Assembly (NCBI RefSeq): GCF_003259225.1
Contig: NZ_QHJF01000006.1
Coordinates: 62,001 to 126,000, forward strand
DNA from: Marinomonas arctica
GTDB taxonomy: Bacteria > Pseudomonadota > Gammaproteobacteria > Pseudomonadales > Marinomonadaceae
Reading direction: 5' to 3'
DNA length: 64,000 nt
Shown here: in pieces, positions 38,821 to 48,858 of the stretch
Layout: each line of letters starts with the position of its first letter
Numbering within the stretch: the stretch's first letter is position 1
Notes under the pieces: generated by a model
Databases searched by the model: none
Told to the model about the DNA's origin: nothing
The model's input: only the letters and a program-made list of their open reading frames with translations
Program-made: the position numbers and the translations under genes

Positions 38821-39135
38821 TTAATCCAGCAAAGAAACCAACTCTATTCCACCGTCAATAAGGCTCTGTTTTTGCCGTCTGTTGAGTTTTTTCACTTGGT
38901 ATTCAAGTATCAGTGCGTCACTTTTCGAACCAACAGGTTGCTGCCATACCAACTCTAATGGTCCCTTACCTTTGAGATAGCGAGCCGCCCGCTTACTGAC
39001 ACCTGAGTGTTCTTTGAAACGGCGATCTACGTCAGTGCTGATACCCGTATAAAGCGTATTTAAGCGCGTCTTTATCATATAAAGACTCCACTCACTGTCT
39101 TTTAAAACGCGGTTATCGTTTCGCTCTTCTGTCAC
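38821..39135 (-). CDS. GIY-YIG nuclease-fold protein (YhbQ-like)
   Basis: This 104-aa protein has the GIY-YIG core in the form LYMIKTRLNTLYTGIS, then DVDRRFKEHSG and GPLELVWQQP. The frame is open to 39168, but a GTG at 39135 has a textbook AAAGGAG site seven bases upstream and avoids overlap with the LysE gene. Small proteins of this type are structure-selective nucleases or orphan domains. The role is not established. Confidence 0.88.
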   Translation of the reverse strand: MTEERNDNRVLKDSEWSLYMIKTRLNTLYTGISTDVDRRFKEHSGVSKRAARYLKGKGPLELVWQQPVGSKSDALILEYQVKKLNRRQKQSLIDGGIELVSLLD

Positions 39136-39157
39136 TTCAATACTCCTTTTTAAGCCT

Positions 39158-39766
39158 TTACTGAGCAATGATCAGCAGCAAGGTAGACGCTGTGGCAATG
39201 CCCATACAGAGATTAAACAGGCGCTGACGTTTTTGATCTGTTAACCAGCGACGAATACTCACGCCAGCCCAAGCCCACATAGCGATGGAGGGAAAACCCA
39301 CAACAGCAAACAAAACAATCATCCACAAACCAGACTGAGCGTACAGATCGCCAGCAATAGAGAAAGTACTAACACAGCCTATCGCCATCATCCAAGCCTT
39401 AGGGTTAACGTATTGGAAAAGCAACGCCTGCCACCAAGACATGGGAGAAGATGAGGCTTTTTTTGCCTCTAAATTGCCAACTGGCGCGTTAGCAATTTTC
39501 CACGCCAGCCACAATAAATACGCACAACCGACCCATTTTAATACACTGTATAGAGGTGGATATAAAGTAAATAGCGCGCCAAGGCCAAGCAAGGTAGACA
39601 ATAATAAGGTCGCGACACCTAACACAATGCCTAACATATGTGGCAAGGTTCGACGAAAACCAAACTGTGCCCCAGACGCTAACAACATAATATTATTTGG
39701 ACCAGGCGTCACAGAAGTTACAAAAGCAAACATGGCGAGCGCAAAGAAAAAAGACACATCGATCAT
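39158..39766 (-). CDS. LysE/RhtB-family amino acid exporter
   Basis: This 202-aa inner-membrane protein has about six helices. It carries the family signature SVTPGPNNIMLLASGAQFGFRRTLPHMLGIVLG and the YVNPKAWMMAIG motif. Relatives export lysine, threonine, homoserine or cysteine. It overlaps the DUF1127 gene by ATGA and is divergent from a MocR regulator, which probably controls it. Confidence 0.92.
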   Translation of the reverse strand: MIDVSFFFALAMFAFVTSVTPGPNNIMLLASGAQFGFRRTLPHMLGIVLGVATLLLSTLLGLGALFTLYPPLYSVLKWVGCAYLLWLAWKIANAPVGNLEAKKASSSPMSWWQALLFQYVNPKAWMMAIGCVSTFSIAGDLYAQSGLWMIVLFAVVGFPSIAMWAWAGVSIRRWLTDQKRQRLFNLCMGIATASTLLLIIAQ

Positions 39767-39969
39767 AATATTCGTCCTTTATTTTTTATGAAAGTCAGCA
39801 AATCTCCCACAAAACCAATAAGGGTCGCTTGTGATAATTCCGCTTGTTGGCGCTCCTTCGTCATGCCGATATCCTTCATCTGCAACGCGGTTATAGACGC
39901 CAATTTTTTACGTGTTTTAAAACGCAGTGCGCTCTGTTGAATGCAAACCAATACACTGACGACGAACAT
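39763..39969 (-). CDS. DUF1127-like small protein
   Basis: This 68-aa protein has a C-terminal helix pair of DUF1127 type (KKLASITALQMKDIGMTKERQQAEL). The ATG at 39969 follows an AAGGAG site, so the longer frame to 39993 is not used. Members are small basic proteins, some of which bind RNA or affect phosphate metabolism; this one is unstudied. It leads the LysE operon, with ATGA coupling. Confidence 0.78.
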   Translation of the reverse strand: MFVVSVLVCIQQSALRFKTRKKLASITALQMKDIGMTKERQQAELSQATLIGFVGDLLTFIKNKGRIL

Positions 39970-40106
39970 AACCCTCTCCTTATTAAAGCACACTGTTGGT
40001 ATTCAGCAGTGCTATGTGTATGAGTAATTACTTTAAAAGAAGTAGACAACGCAATACAGATTCAGAAAATCACCGAATCAAACACACAGAAGACGGTTTG
40101 TATCGT

Positions 40107-40152
40107 CTGTATGGCTAAATAAACCGAGATCTGTATGGTTAAATCCATACAG
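40107..40152. promoter_or_regulatory. Probable MocR operator between the divergent genes
   Basis: CTGTATGGCTAAAT (40107-40120) recurs as CTGTATGGTTAAAT (40131-40144), 24 bp start to start. The second copy is completed by CCATACAG (40145-40152) into an 8-6-8 palindrome. Direct repeats beside a palindrome are typical of MocR/PdxR sites. It lies 62 bases before the regulator start. Confidence 0.72.
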
Positions 40153-40213
40153 AAAAAGACCTACAATCAAATTATATTTCAGCCTTCGTTACGTCCTCGA
40201 AAAGGAATCCACC

Positions 40214-41638
40214 ATGACACTCTACCAAAACCTAGCCAACCGCTTACGAGAGCACATACAGCATGGTTTTTATAAACCAGGCGACAAACTGCCCTCGGTC
40301 AGACAGTTGGCTCAAGAGCATGGGGTTAGCATCTCCACCGTACAAGAAGCCTATCGACAACTTGAACAAGACGCTCTTGTCGAGGCTCGACCTAAATCGG
40401 GTTACTTTGTCTGTAGTCGTAAAAAAGACAGCCTACCGAGCGTTTCTAGGCCACCACAGCGTCCTTTGGAAGTGTCGCAGTGGGAAGAAGTACTCAATAT
40501 GCTGATGATTCGCAGCAACCACAAAGGCGTACAGTTACAGCACGCGATGCCAGACATGACAGCGCCAACATTAAAGCCCTTGCTGAAAACCTTAGCGGAT
40601 CTTGCCAAACAAAAACCGGAGCTCGGCTTGGGTTATGCCGACATTCGTGGCACAGAAGAATTACGTACGCAACTTTGTCGGCTTACCGTTGCTTCTGGCT
40701 GTCAATTGCATCCGGATGATTTGGTGGTCACATCGGGCTGTCAGGAAGCCTTGTCGGTTTGCCTAAGAGCGGTTACCAAACCCGGTGATATTATCGCGAT
40801 TGAATCGCCCAGTTTTTACGGTTCCATGCAAGCCATTAAAGCGGCCAACCTAAAAGCCATGGAAATTCCGACACACCCCGAAACGGGCATCAGTTTAGAA
40901 GCACTGGAATTGGCTCTGGATCAATGGCCTATCAAAGCCATTTTTGTTACCCCCACATGCAATAACCCGATGGGGTACACCATGCCGGATGACAAAAAAG
41001 AGCAACTCTATCGACTCGCGCAAAGCTACGATATCGCCATCATAGAAGACGATATTTATGGTGATATTTCCTATCAATTTCCGCGGCCAAGAACCATCAA
41101 ATCTTTTGATACCGATGGTCGCGTCTTACTGTGCTCGTCTTTCTCAAAAACCATCGCCCCTGGCATGCGTGTAGGTTGGATCGCCCCTGGGCGCTACCGA
41201 GATAAGGTCACTCACATAAAATACGTTAGCAGCTCCATGTGTCCGGTGCTTCCCCAACTCGCCATTGCAAAATTCATCCGTCTAGGCGGTTACGCCAAAC
41301 ACTTACGCCAAATGAGACAACATTACGAACAACAGCGCGATCACTTACTTCGTGCGATAAAAACCTACCTCCCCAGTGATACCAGAGTCAGCTTTCCCGA
41401 TGGCAGTTTTATTTTATGGGTAGAGCTCCACACCAACATTGACAGCATGAAGCTGGTGGAGCAATGCCGCGAAGAAGGCGTCGGCTTTGCTCCCGGCCCA
41501 CTCTTTTCAGCCACAGGTAAATATCGTAATTGCTTCCGACTCAACTTTAGCGAACAAAGCCCTGAAAAACGCGAGTGGGCCGTCAAAACGTTAGCAACGA
41601 TTTTACAGGGCGTTGAGTTACGAGCAAAAGTCGGGTGA
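40214..41638 (+). CDS. MocR/PdxR-family transcriptional regulator
   Basis: This 474-aa protein has an N-terminal GntR winged helix (QNLANRLREHIQHGFYKPGDKLPSVRQLAQEHGVSISTVQEAYRQL in form) and a class I aminotransferase-like domain. PLP-binding K312 is in SFSKTIAPG, and NNPMGYTMP is conserved. Such regulators use PLP or an amino acid as a signal. Its position divergent to DUF1127-LysE, with a palindromic operator between, suggests that it controls amino acid export and itself. Confidence 0.93.
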   Translation: MTLYQNLANRLREHIQHGFYKPGDKLPSVRQLAQEHGVSISTVQEAYRQLEQDALVEARPKSGYFVCSRKKDSLPSVSRPPQRPLEVSQWEEVLNMLMIRSNHKGVQLQHAMPDMTAPTLKPLLKTLADLAKQKPELGLGYADIRGTEELRTQLCRLTVASGCQLHPDDLVVTSGCQEALSVCLRAVTKPGDIIAIESPSFYGSMQAIKAANLKAMEIPTHPETGISLEALELALDQWPIKAIFVTPTCNNPMGYTMPDDKKEQLYRLAQSYDIAIIEDDIYGDISYQFPRPRTIKSFDTDGRVLLCSSFSKTIAPGMRVGWIAPGRYRDKVTHIKYVSSSMCPVLPQLAIAKFIRLGGYAKHLRQMRQHYEQQRDHLLRAIKTYLPSDTRVSFPDGSFILWVELHTNIDSMKLVEQCREEGVGFAPGPLFSATGKYRNCFRLNFSEQSPEKREWAVKTLATILQGVELRAKVG

Positions 41639-41836
41639 ACCAATCCACCTGCTTTTGCGTAGTAAACAAGTATAAACTCAATAGCCGAGCCTCATTTTGC
41701 CACATCGTCTTGTAAAGAAACGCAAATAGACTTAAAGCCTTGATGTAAAAACGCAATAATCCAATAACTTGCTCACCAAATATTACACTCAGAGCATAAT
41801 GTTATTGACTTGGCTTTCTTGACACTAGGAATGTAA

Positions 41837-43219
41837 ATGATCACTCGATCTTGCTTGAACATAATAGGCTTGCTTTGCCTAAGCATGGCACTGGTCGCCT
41901 GCAGTCATACGCAGACACGCGAAAACTACGCCAATTTGGCACAAGAAGACCTCGATGCGGTCGGTGAGTCCAAATCGTCTCAGTGGCAAACAATGGACCA
42001 AATCGCACCCGCCAGTTACTTAACCGATTTAATCCAAGACCCACAACTAGAAGCGTTGATTCAACAGGCTCTGCAAGCCAATCCCAGTTTGCAAAAAACA
42101 CAACTGACTCTACAAGCCAGTTTATGGAGCTTAAAGAGCCAGCAAGGGGAGTCACTTCCCAGTGTTGAGGCCGGTCTTTCTGGCAATAGAGCCGAAGGCG
42201 GTAACACCAATTATAATGCCGATCTGAGTATCAGTTGGGAAGCCGACTTATGGCAAAAACTTGCTCTGTCAGAACAAGCATCAGCCAAGACTCTCGCCAG
42301 TGACGAAGCGCTTTTTCAAGCCAGCCGAGACACGTTAGTCGCTAATGTCATAAAATCTTGGCTTGCTATTACCGCAAAACAACACGCTATTGCCATCGAA
42401 GAAAAGCGCCTCGCGCTATTAGAAGCCAATGAAAAACTCATTTTAAAGCGCTTCAGAAATGGCCTAGGGGATTTAGAAGCGCTGGATGAAGCGCGCACAT
42501 CCGCCTCCCAATCAAAAGCGGACCTAGTGGAATACCAAGAAAATTTAGCGATCGAAATACGTAACTTACAACTTTATTTAGGCCATTCTGACCCTGTTCA
42601 TTTTGTTACGAATGACCACTACCCTGCTGTCAATCTCACTCTCAGTGACTTACCAAAACAAAACTTACAGCGCAGACCGGATTTAAAAGCCGCCTACCTA
42701 GCCATCGAAGCCGCTGATTTGAACACCTCTGTTGCCTACAAAGACATGTTGCCCAGTATTAGCTTAAGTGCCACATTAAGCGAAACAGCGGCATCGCCAA
42801 GAGCAGCGTTGTTTGGCTCACCTATTTGGTCTTTATTGGGGCAAATTACTCAGCCGCTTTATCAAGGAGGACGATTAAAAGCCGCGGCGGAAATTGCCAA
42901 ACTGCAAACCGCCCAAGCCTATCAAGATTACCGTGACACGCTGTTAACAGCAGTCAACGAAGTCGAAAATACCCTAGGACAAGAACGCGTTTTGTCTCAA
43001 CAAGTGCGCCATATACAGGACGCTCTTGCCAGCTCGCAAAAAAACCTCAATCAGTATGAGAAAAAATATCGTACTGGCCTCGTTGAATTAAACGATTTGA
43101 TCAACGTCCAAGAAACCACCTTTGATTTAGAAGCGCAATTGGACAATTTAATTTACCAACACTTATCTAACAGAGTCGATTTAGGGCTCGCACTTGGGCT
43201 TGGAGTAAAATCGGAATGA
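41837..43219 (+). CDS. NodT-type outer-membrane efflux lipoprotein
   Basis: This 460-aa TolC-like channel has a lipobox (MALVACS), so Cys would be lipidated. Paired outer-membrane factor repeats follow, each with a QQALQANPSLQKTQLTL-like helix and an LGLGQITQPLYQGGRLKAA strand. It forms the exit duct of a tripartite pump. It overlaps the next gene by 4 bp, so the three pump genes are one operon. Confidence 0.93.
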   Translation: MITRSCLNIIGLLCLSMALVACSHTQTRENYANLAQEDLDAVGESKSSQWQTMDQIAPASYLTDLIQDPQLEALIQQALQANPSLQKTQLTLQASLWSLKSQQGESLPSVEAGLSGNRAEGGNTNYNADLSISWEADLWQKLALSEQASAKTLASDEALFQASRDTLVANVIKSWLAITAKQHAIAIEEKRLALLEANEKLILKRFRNGLGDLEALDEARTSASQSKADLVEYQENLAIEIRNLQLYLGHSDPVHFVTNDHYPAVNLTLSDLPKQNLQRRPDLKAAYLAIEAADLNTSVAYKDMLPSISLSATLSETAASPRAALFGSPIWSLLGQITQPLYQGGRLKAAAEIAKLQTAQAYQDYRDTLLTAVNEVENTLGQERVLSQQVRHIQDALASSQKNLNQYEKKYRTGLVELNDLINVQETTFDLEAQLDNLIYQHLSNRVDLGLALGLGVKSE

Positions 43220-44403
43220 AGTACTTTTCTCAGTGGATCACCTTACTGCTGGCTAGCATCGCCATTGCTGGGGTATATTTTTACGTGACTCATGCTATGG
43301 AAGCCCAAAAAAATAGAATACAAACACCACGTCCAGCGGCGCCAGAGCAAGCGATAGAGCTTTCGACCCTGACTACGACGACAGGCAGCTATGCGGCAAC
43401 TATTACGGCATCAGGTTTAGTCAAGCCAAGATATTCACTCACCATGACCAGCCAAGTAAGCGGTGAAGTCATTCGTCTTTCCAGCCAGTTTGAATCCGGC
43501 CAAGTCATTAAAAAAGGCCATGTTCTAGGGCAACTACAAAACAGTGAACTCAACAGCTCCGTCGCCAGCGCGAAAAATACATTAGCCGCCGCTGAACTCG
43601 CATTCAAAGAAGAAATGCGCCAAGGTGAGCAAGCCAAAGCCGAATGGCAAGCCGCTGGTTTTAGAGGTGAGCCAGACTCAGATTTGGTGTTAAGAGCGCC
43701 GCAACTGGCTGCCGCCAAAAGCGAAGTGGAAGCCGCAAAAGCCGCTCTGAACAATGCACAAACTAAGTTAGCCTACACAACCGTCATCGCGCCTTTTGAT
43801 GCTTTGATCATTGCACGTAATGTCTCCCCTGGCTCTTACCTTAGCGCAGGCAGTGAAATAGGCACCTTGTACAGTACAGACAGAGCCGAAATTCAACTAG
43901 ACCTATCAAACAGTGATTGGCTGAAGCTGCCGAATAGCAGCATATTATTGGAAAACTGGCCTGTTTTGATAGCCAGCATCGATAGCAGCGAAACATGGCA
44001 AGGTAAGGTCTTAAGCATCAACCAACACATCGATGAAACGACAAGGATGCGCAGCCTGACCATCAGCCTTGAGAACCCTCTGCAACACACACCACCGCTT
44101 ATTCCTGGCGCGTTTGTTGAGGTGTCGATTCAAGGCAAACGTCTCGATAATTTATGGCGTCTTCCTAACACTGCCCTAAGCCAAAAGAGCGAAATCTGGT
44201 ATGTGGATGAAAACAGCCGGCTGGCGGCTTTTGAAACCACACCCCGTTTTGTGGACTCTAAATACGTTTATATTCAAGTACCTGACACCATGCGCAACAA
44301 AACCTATGAAGTACTTGCCCAGCCTTACAATAGCTATTTAAAAGGCACATTAGTCAAAACACTTAACACGTCCGGCCAAACCAATAAGAGTGTTCAACCA
44401 TGA
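43216..44403 (+). CDS. RND efflux periplasmic adaptor
   Basis: This 395-aa membrane fusion protein has an N-terminal anchor (residues 9-27), a lipoyl half (ASGLVKPRYSLTMTSQVSGEV), a coiled hairpin around residues 110-190, the second lipoyl half (LAYTTVIAPFDALIIARNVSPGS) and a beta-barrel end. It links the inner-membrane pump to the outer-membrane channel. It overlaps both neighbours by 4 bp. Confidence 0.93.
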   Translation: MKYFSQWITLLLASIAIAGVYFYVTHAMEAQKNRIQTPRPAAPEQAIELSTLTTTTGSYAATITASGLVKPRYSLTMTSQVSGEVIRLSSQFESGQVIKKGHVLGQLQNSELNSSVASAKNTLAAAELAFKEEMRQGEQAKAEWQAAGFRGEPDSDLVLRAPQLAAAKSEVEAAKAALNNAQTKLAYTTVIAPFDALIIARNVSPGSYLSAGSEIGTLYSTDRAEIQLDLSNSDWLKLPNSSILLENWPVLIASIDSSETWQGKVLSINQHIDETTRMRSLTISLENPLQHTPPLIPGAFVEVSIQGKRLDNLWRLPNTALSQKSEIWYVDENSRLAAFETTPRFVDSKYVYIQVPDTMRNKTYEVLAQPYNSYLKGTLVKTLNTSGQTNKSVQP

Positions 44404-47400
44404 GCCCAATGGATCAACCTAAAGGCATTATTCCGTGGTTTGCCAACAACCCAGTGGCAGCCAATCTATTGCTTATTTTGGTCATTAGTTTGGGGGTTCT
44501 AAACATGGGTTCCTTAAACAAGGAAGCCTTCCCTAGTTTGACACCAAACCGCGTGGCCATTTCCGTTAGTAATGACACAGGGTCTGCCAAAGAGAACGAA
44601 GAAGGCATTGCCATCCCTTTAGAACAAGCCCTGCAAGGGGTTTCTGGTATTAAAAACATCACCACCTCGTCGACCGCCAGTGCCACCAGCACCAGCATCG
44701 AAATGCTTGATGGCTACGATATCGATATCTTGCTGGCAGACGTCAAAGACAAAGTCGACCAAATTTCATCATTTCCCGATGAAGCCGATCCAGCCGTTGT
44801 CACCAAAGCCACACGAGAGGAACATTCCATTTGGATTCAACTCTATGGCGATGTTGATCGACGCACGTTACAAAAACTGACGGACGAACTGGAATCCGAT
44901 TTACTGGCCAATGAAAACATCAGTGCCACCTCGATATCAGGTTGGTTAGATCCCACCATCAAGATAGATATTGATAAAAACAAACTGGAATCCTACGGAC
45001 TCACCTTGTCCGATATTGCCACAGCCATTAATGCAGAGTCCTCCCCGGCACAAGTGGCAACGCTACGCGATGAACATATTTATTTGACGATCAGTGCATC
45101 CGAACAAGCCTATATAAAAAGTGAATTTGCCCGCATCCCGATCATTACCAACGACAAAGGTGGAAAGCTATTGCTTGGCGACATCGCCAACATACGCGAT
45201 ACCTTTGATGACGATGACTTTGTCTTGTCCCGTTTCAATCGCGAAAATAGCCTCGCGATTCAAGTCCTCACCACAGGCACCAGTGACATATCTAATTCCG
45301 TACTCGGCGCTAAAGCGGTGATTCAAGATTGGCAAGACAATGGACGACTGCCCGCCAATGTCAAATTGGGTACCTGGTATGATCGCAGTGAGTCCATAAA
45401 TCAACGTCTAGAGTTAATGATAGAAAACGCCATTACAGGCGTGTTATTGGTTTTTATCTTACTGGCCATTTTTCTCAACGTGACTGTCGCTTTTTGGGTG
45501 GCCATGGGCTTGCCCTTTATCTTTTTTGGCACCCTATTTTTTATGGGCACCGAAAGCATTGGCTTAACGCTGAACATGTTTACTACATTTGGCTTTATAA
45601 TGGCACTGGGAATCGTGGTAGACGATGCCGTTGTCGTGGGTGAAAGCGTTTATACCGTTCGCTCTAAAGAAGGTGACACCATTGGCAATACCATAAAAGG
45701 CACCATGACAGTAGCGATACCCACCCTCTTTGGTGTATTTACCACGGTTGCAGCATTCTGGGCGTTATCCAACATAGAAGGTCGTTTAGGTCAGTTGTAC
45801 TCGCAATTTGCCACCGTTGTGGCTATTTGCCTTATTCTCTCGGTGATTGAATCAAAGCTTATCCTGCCGGCTCACCTTGCCCATATCAATACCCAAAAGT
45901 CGACTCGTACCAATCCGCTCTCCAAAGCCTGGGCCATGGTTCAACAAGGCGCCGATTTTGGTTTGCAATGGTTTAGTGAACGCGTGTATCGCCCGACGAT
46001 AGACTTCTCGCTGCACCACAGATACGCGATTTGTCTTTTATTTGTCGCTGTCTTCGTATTGGTTATATCCATGCCGTTTACGGGCGCGATACGCATGAGT
46101 TTCTTCCCACAAATTCCGGGGGACACTGTGCGTGGCTCACTCACCATGTATAACGATGTCAGCTACGGACAAACCAACAAGGTCTTATTAGAGTTGGAAG
46201 AAAAGGCCTATCAAGCCGATATTGCATTGCGTAGTGAAACCAGCGAACGCCGTCGCCCTATCACCAATGATGAAGAAAGCCAAACAGAACGAACGTCTGT
46301 CAGTGCCAGTCTACGAGAAAATAACGCTGCCTCTGCAGTATCACCAAAAGGTGAGGTAGCCATCAAGAATATTCAAGTCACCGCCAGTGATGATCAGTCT
46401 GGTGATATTCGGATCGAGCTTGACGATAATCGACCTTACACTTCTGCGCAATTCGCCAGTAAATGGCAGCAACTGTCTGGTATGCCAGAAGGTGTAAAAA
46501 ATCTCAGAATTCGCAGCGCCCGTGAAACCGTGGATGCCTTAAAAGTGGAACTTCGTGGCAACGACACCAGTGTGTTAAATGGCGCCATGGAAGAGCTATT
46601 AAGACAACTGAATACCCTACCTGCGGTAACGGGTATCGAGCAAAATAACGAACCAACCGAATCGCGCCTTACCCTTACACTGACGGATCAAGGTCGACTA
46701 CTGGGCTTGTCTTCTAATGAACTCGCAACACAAGTCGCGCGTAATTTTGATGGGCAAGTGGTACAAAAATACCAGCGGGACAATTCAGAAGTGGAAGTGC
46801 GCTTAGGCTACCCAAGCGAACAAAAGGAATCGCCTGCCGCCGTGCTAAACACAAAAGTCGTCTTAGCTGACGGCACTCGCGTCCCTTTATCTACCGTCGC
46901 TACACTGTCCCAAGAAGACGCCGAGACGCGTATTATTCGCATTGATGGCAAACGGTCCCAATACCTCTCAGCGGAGGTAGACAAAGACATCATGTCCTCT
47001 ACTGAGGTGGTTGAATATTTGCAAAACGCCGTGGTGCCGCAAATGCTGCGCCAGTTTGCTGGTGTTTCCATTTACTTTTCAGGAGAAGCAGAACAAAGGG
47101 AGAAGACACAATCTTCTATGTCGGAAATGTTCCTGATTGCCCTGTTGATCATTTATGGTCTATTGGCTATACCGTTAAAATCCTACTCGCAGCCGCTGAT
47201 TATCATGATGGCAATACCATTTGGCATCATCGGAGCACTCCTTGGACACTGGATGAACAACCTAGCGTTGGGGATTTTCTCATTGAACGGCATCCTCGCG
47301 CTCAGCGGTGTGGTGGTCAATGACAGCCTACTTCTAGTGTCTCGCTTCAACGACCTTCGTCATGAAACCAGCCACGTCAAAAAGGCCATCAGCCTCGCCT

Positions 47401-47663
47401 GTCGGAGTCGCTTGCGCGCTGTATTACTGACGTCATTTACGACTTTCGCGGGCTTAATTCCGATTTTGTGGGAAACCTCAAGACAAGCGCAAATGCTCAT
47501 CCCTGCTGCCGTATCCCTCGCCTACGGCATCATGTTTGCGACCGTCATTACCCTAATACTCATTCCTGTGCTCTTAATGATCAAAGAAGACGTTCATCAG
47601 CTCATACATAAATTGAAAAATAAGACTGCGGATACGTTGGAACCAGCGAACGAAGGTGAATAG
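44400..47663 (+). CDS. RND-family efflux permease
   Basis: This 1087-aa proton-driven pump starts IIPWFANNPVAANLLLILVISLGV. It has the usual twelve helices in two halves: first-half transmembrane block at about 335-540, with GIVVDDAVVVGE (paired acidic residues for proton relay) and a periplasmic loop before it; second block near 905-1060 with LSGVVVNDSLLLVSRFNDLR. It belongs to the VexF/AcrB-like superfamily rather than a metal pump, judged from the motifs. Substrates are unknown. No local regulator gene is adjacent. Confidence 0.93.
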   Translation: MSPMDQPKGIIPWFANNPVAANLLLILVISLGVLNMGSLNKEAFPSLTPNRVAISVSNDTGSAKENEEGIAIPLEQALQGVSGIKNITTSSTASATSTSIEMLDGYDIDILLADVKDKVDQISSFPDEADPAVVTKATREEHSIWIQLYGDVDRRTLQKLTDELESDLLANENISATSISGWLDPTIKIDIDKNKLESYGLTLSDIATAINAESSPAQVATLRDEHIYLTISASEQAYIKSEFARIPIITNDKGGKLLLGDIANIRDTFDDDDFVLSRFNRENSLAIQVLTTGTSDISNSVLGAKAVIQDWQDNGRLPANVKLGTWYDRSESINQRLELMIENAITGVLLVFILLAIFLNVTVAFWVAMGLPFIFFGTLFFMGTESIGLTLNMFTTFGFIMALGIVVDDAVVVGESVYTVRSKEGDTIGNTIKGTMTVAIPTLFGVFTTVAAFWALSNIEGRLGQLYSQFATVVAICLILSVIESKLILPAHLAHINTQKSTRTNPLSKAWAMVQQGADFGLQWFSERVYRPTIDFSLHHRYAICLLFVAVFVLVISMPFTGAIRMSFFPQIPGDTVRGSLTMYNDVSYGQTNKVLLELEEKAYQADIALRSETSERRRPITNDEESQTERTSVSASLRENNAASAVSPKGEVAIKNIQVTASDDQSGDIRIELDDNRPYTSAQFASKWQQLSGMPEGVKNLRIRSARETVDALKVELRGNDTSVLNGAMEELLRQLNTLPAVTGIEQNNEPTESRLTLTLTDQGRLLGLSSNELATQVARNFDGQVVQKYQRDNSEVEVRLGYPSEQKESPAAVLNTKVVLADGTRVPLSTVATLSQEDAETRIIRIDGKRSQYLSAEVDKDIMSSTEVVEYLQNAVVPQMLRQFAGVSIYFSGEAEQREKTQSSMSEMFLIALLIIYGLLAIPLKSYSQPLIIMMAIPFGIIGALLGHWMNNLALGIFSLNGILALSGVVVNDSLLLVSRFNDLRHETSHVKKAISLACRSRLRAVLLTSFTTFAGLIPILWETSRQAQMLIPAAVSLAYGIMFATVITLILIPVLLMIKEDVHQLIHKLKNKTADTLEPANEGE

Positions 47664-47710
47664 AAAAAAAACAAGAGACAATGCTTGCTAGCACCGTCTC
47701 TTTATTTTTT
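47664..47710. terminator. Bidirectional terminator between the RND operon and carbonic anhydrase
   Basis: AGAGAC (47674-47679) pairs with GTCTCT (47696-47701), with an inner TGCT/AGCA pairing. A8 precedes and a T-rich run follows, so both strands have T tracts. Confidence 0.85.
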
Positions 47711-47721
47711 CTAATATGCGA

Positions 47722-48570
47722 CTAATTTATTTCAGAAAGCAAATCTGGATTGGTTACCAAGTTCCGCACACCATGGGCATGACCTTCTTGGTAGACATTA
47801 TCGCTGTCACACCAGCTACCTAACGAGTCAATGCTCACCTTGGCAACTTTGGGACGCACATTCCAGGTGACTTGGAAAGGTGACGCCACCTCATTGTAAG
47901 CAGGGCCTGTTGTAGAGCCCGCATAAGTAACAGGGTTCCCTGTATCGTTAGGAATGGCAACGGCTTGAAAACGACCATTGCGAACATCATGAGCCGTTAA
48001 GGCTTCAAAATCCAATGCTTGCTCATCATTCACTACGACATAAACTTGTGTCTCTACACGCAGCTGTGGCATTGGCTCACCTTTAATCAAGCAAGCCCCT
48101 AGTGTCGCACCCGGTTTTACCTTTGCCGTGGAATACACATAATGCACTTCTATCGTGTCACCAGAATCCACTTCACTGTATTGACTTCTGCACACCGCAC
48201 CACCTTTGCGTGGTGCTAGCTCGGCTTTACTGAGCTGCCCCGAATAACGATAACCCGTTTGATAACCTTTACCATCGCCGTTACCTACGTATTTTGTAAA
48301 CTCGCCTCCTTTATGCTCAGCATTTTTGTGAAAATGAATATTACATAGGTTCATCTTATTCGATGTTGGCGCTTGTGCGAAGGTTTGAAGGTTGCATCCA
48401 AAGATCCTATCTATATCCCGTGGCGATTGTGGCCCAACATCTCGCCCTATTGAGCTTTCTTTTAATGCTTGGCGCTGTTTTAGAATAACCTCATCAGACA
48501 CCGCATCTTGATCAGCCGCAGAAGCGATACCTGACAACAAAGTTAAACCCACTACGTAAATCTTTTTCAT
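47722..48570 (-). CDS. Putative delta-class carbonic anhydrase
   Basis: This 282-aa secreted protein has a signal peptide ending IASAA (about residue 18). The strongest block is NLCNIHFHKNAEHKGGEF, whose H79, H81 and H86 could bind zinc as in delta-class enzymes. Five or more cysteines (C59, C76, and later GAVC, GACL, SWC) suggest disulfides in the periplasm. Interconversion of CO2 and bicarbonate is expected if the family call is right. The 288-bp region upstream is AT-rich with no site I can support. Confidence 0.7.
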   Translation of the reverse strand: MKKIYVVGLTLLSGIASAADQDAVSDEVILKQRQALKESSIGRDVGPQSPRDIDRIFGCNLQTFAQAPTSNKMNLCNIHFHKNAEHKGGEFTKYVGNGDGKGYQTGYRYSGQLSKAELAPRKGGAVCRSQYSEVDSGDTIEVHYVYSTAKVKPGATLGACLIKGEPMPQLRVETQVYVVVNDEQALDFEALTAHDVRNGRFQAVAIPNDTGNPVTYAGSTTGPAYNEVASPFQVTWNVRPKVAKVSIDSLGSWCDSDNVYQEGHAHGVRNLVTNPDLLSEIN

Positions 48571-48858
48571 ACCTATCCTTAAATAGAAAATCCCTAGTAC
48601 ATTTTTAACGCATTCTTGAGACTACTAAGGTTTAAAAACATTCCATCAAGCGCCTCTTCTTACATTTTTTTTACACCTAACCGCATCTCAATTTACTTTT
48701 TCATTAATTAAATTGTGTTTACAAGGCACTTTTTTACGCCAAATAAAAGAAACAGAATTCCACTATCCAATACTCTAAAAGAACGTGATTGCAGATGATG
48801 AAAAAAAACACGACAATTAGAAATATTATCCTAATTAATCAATAAAAAAGAGAACGGA

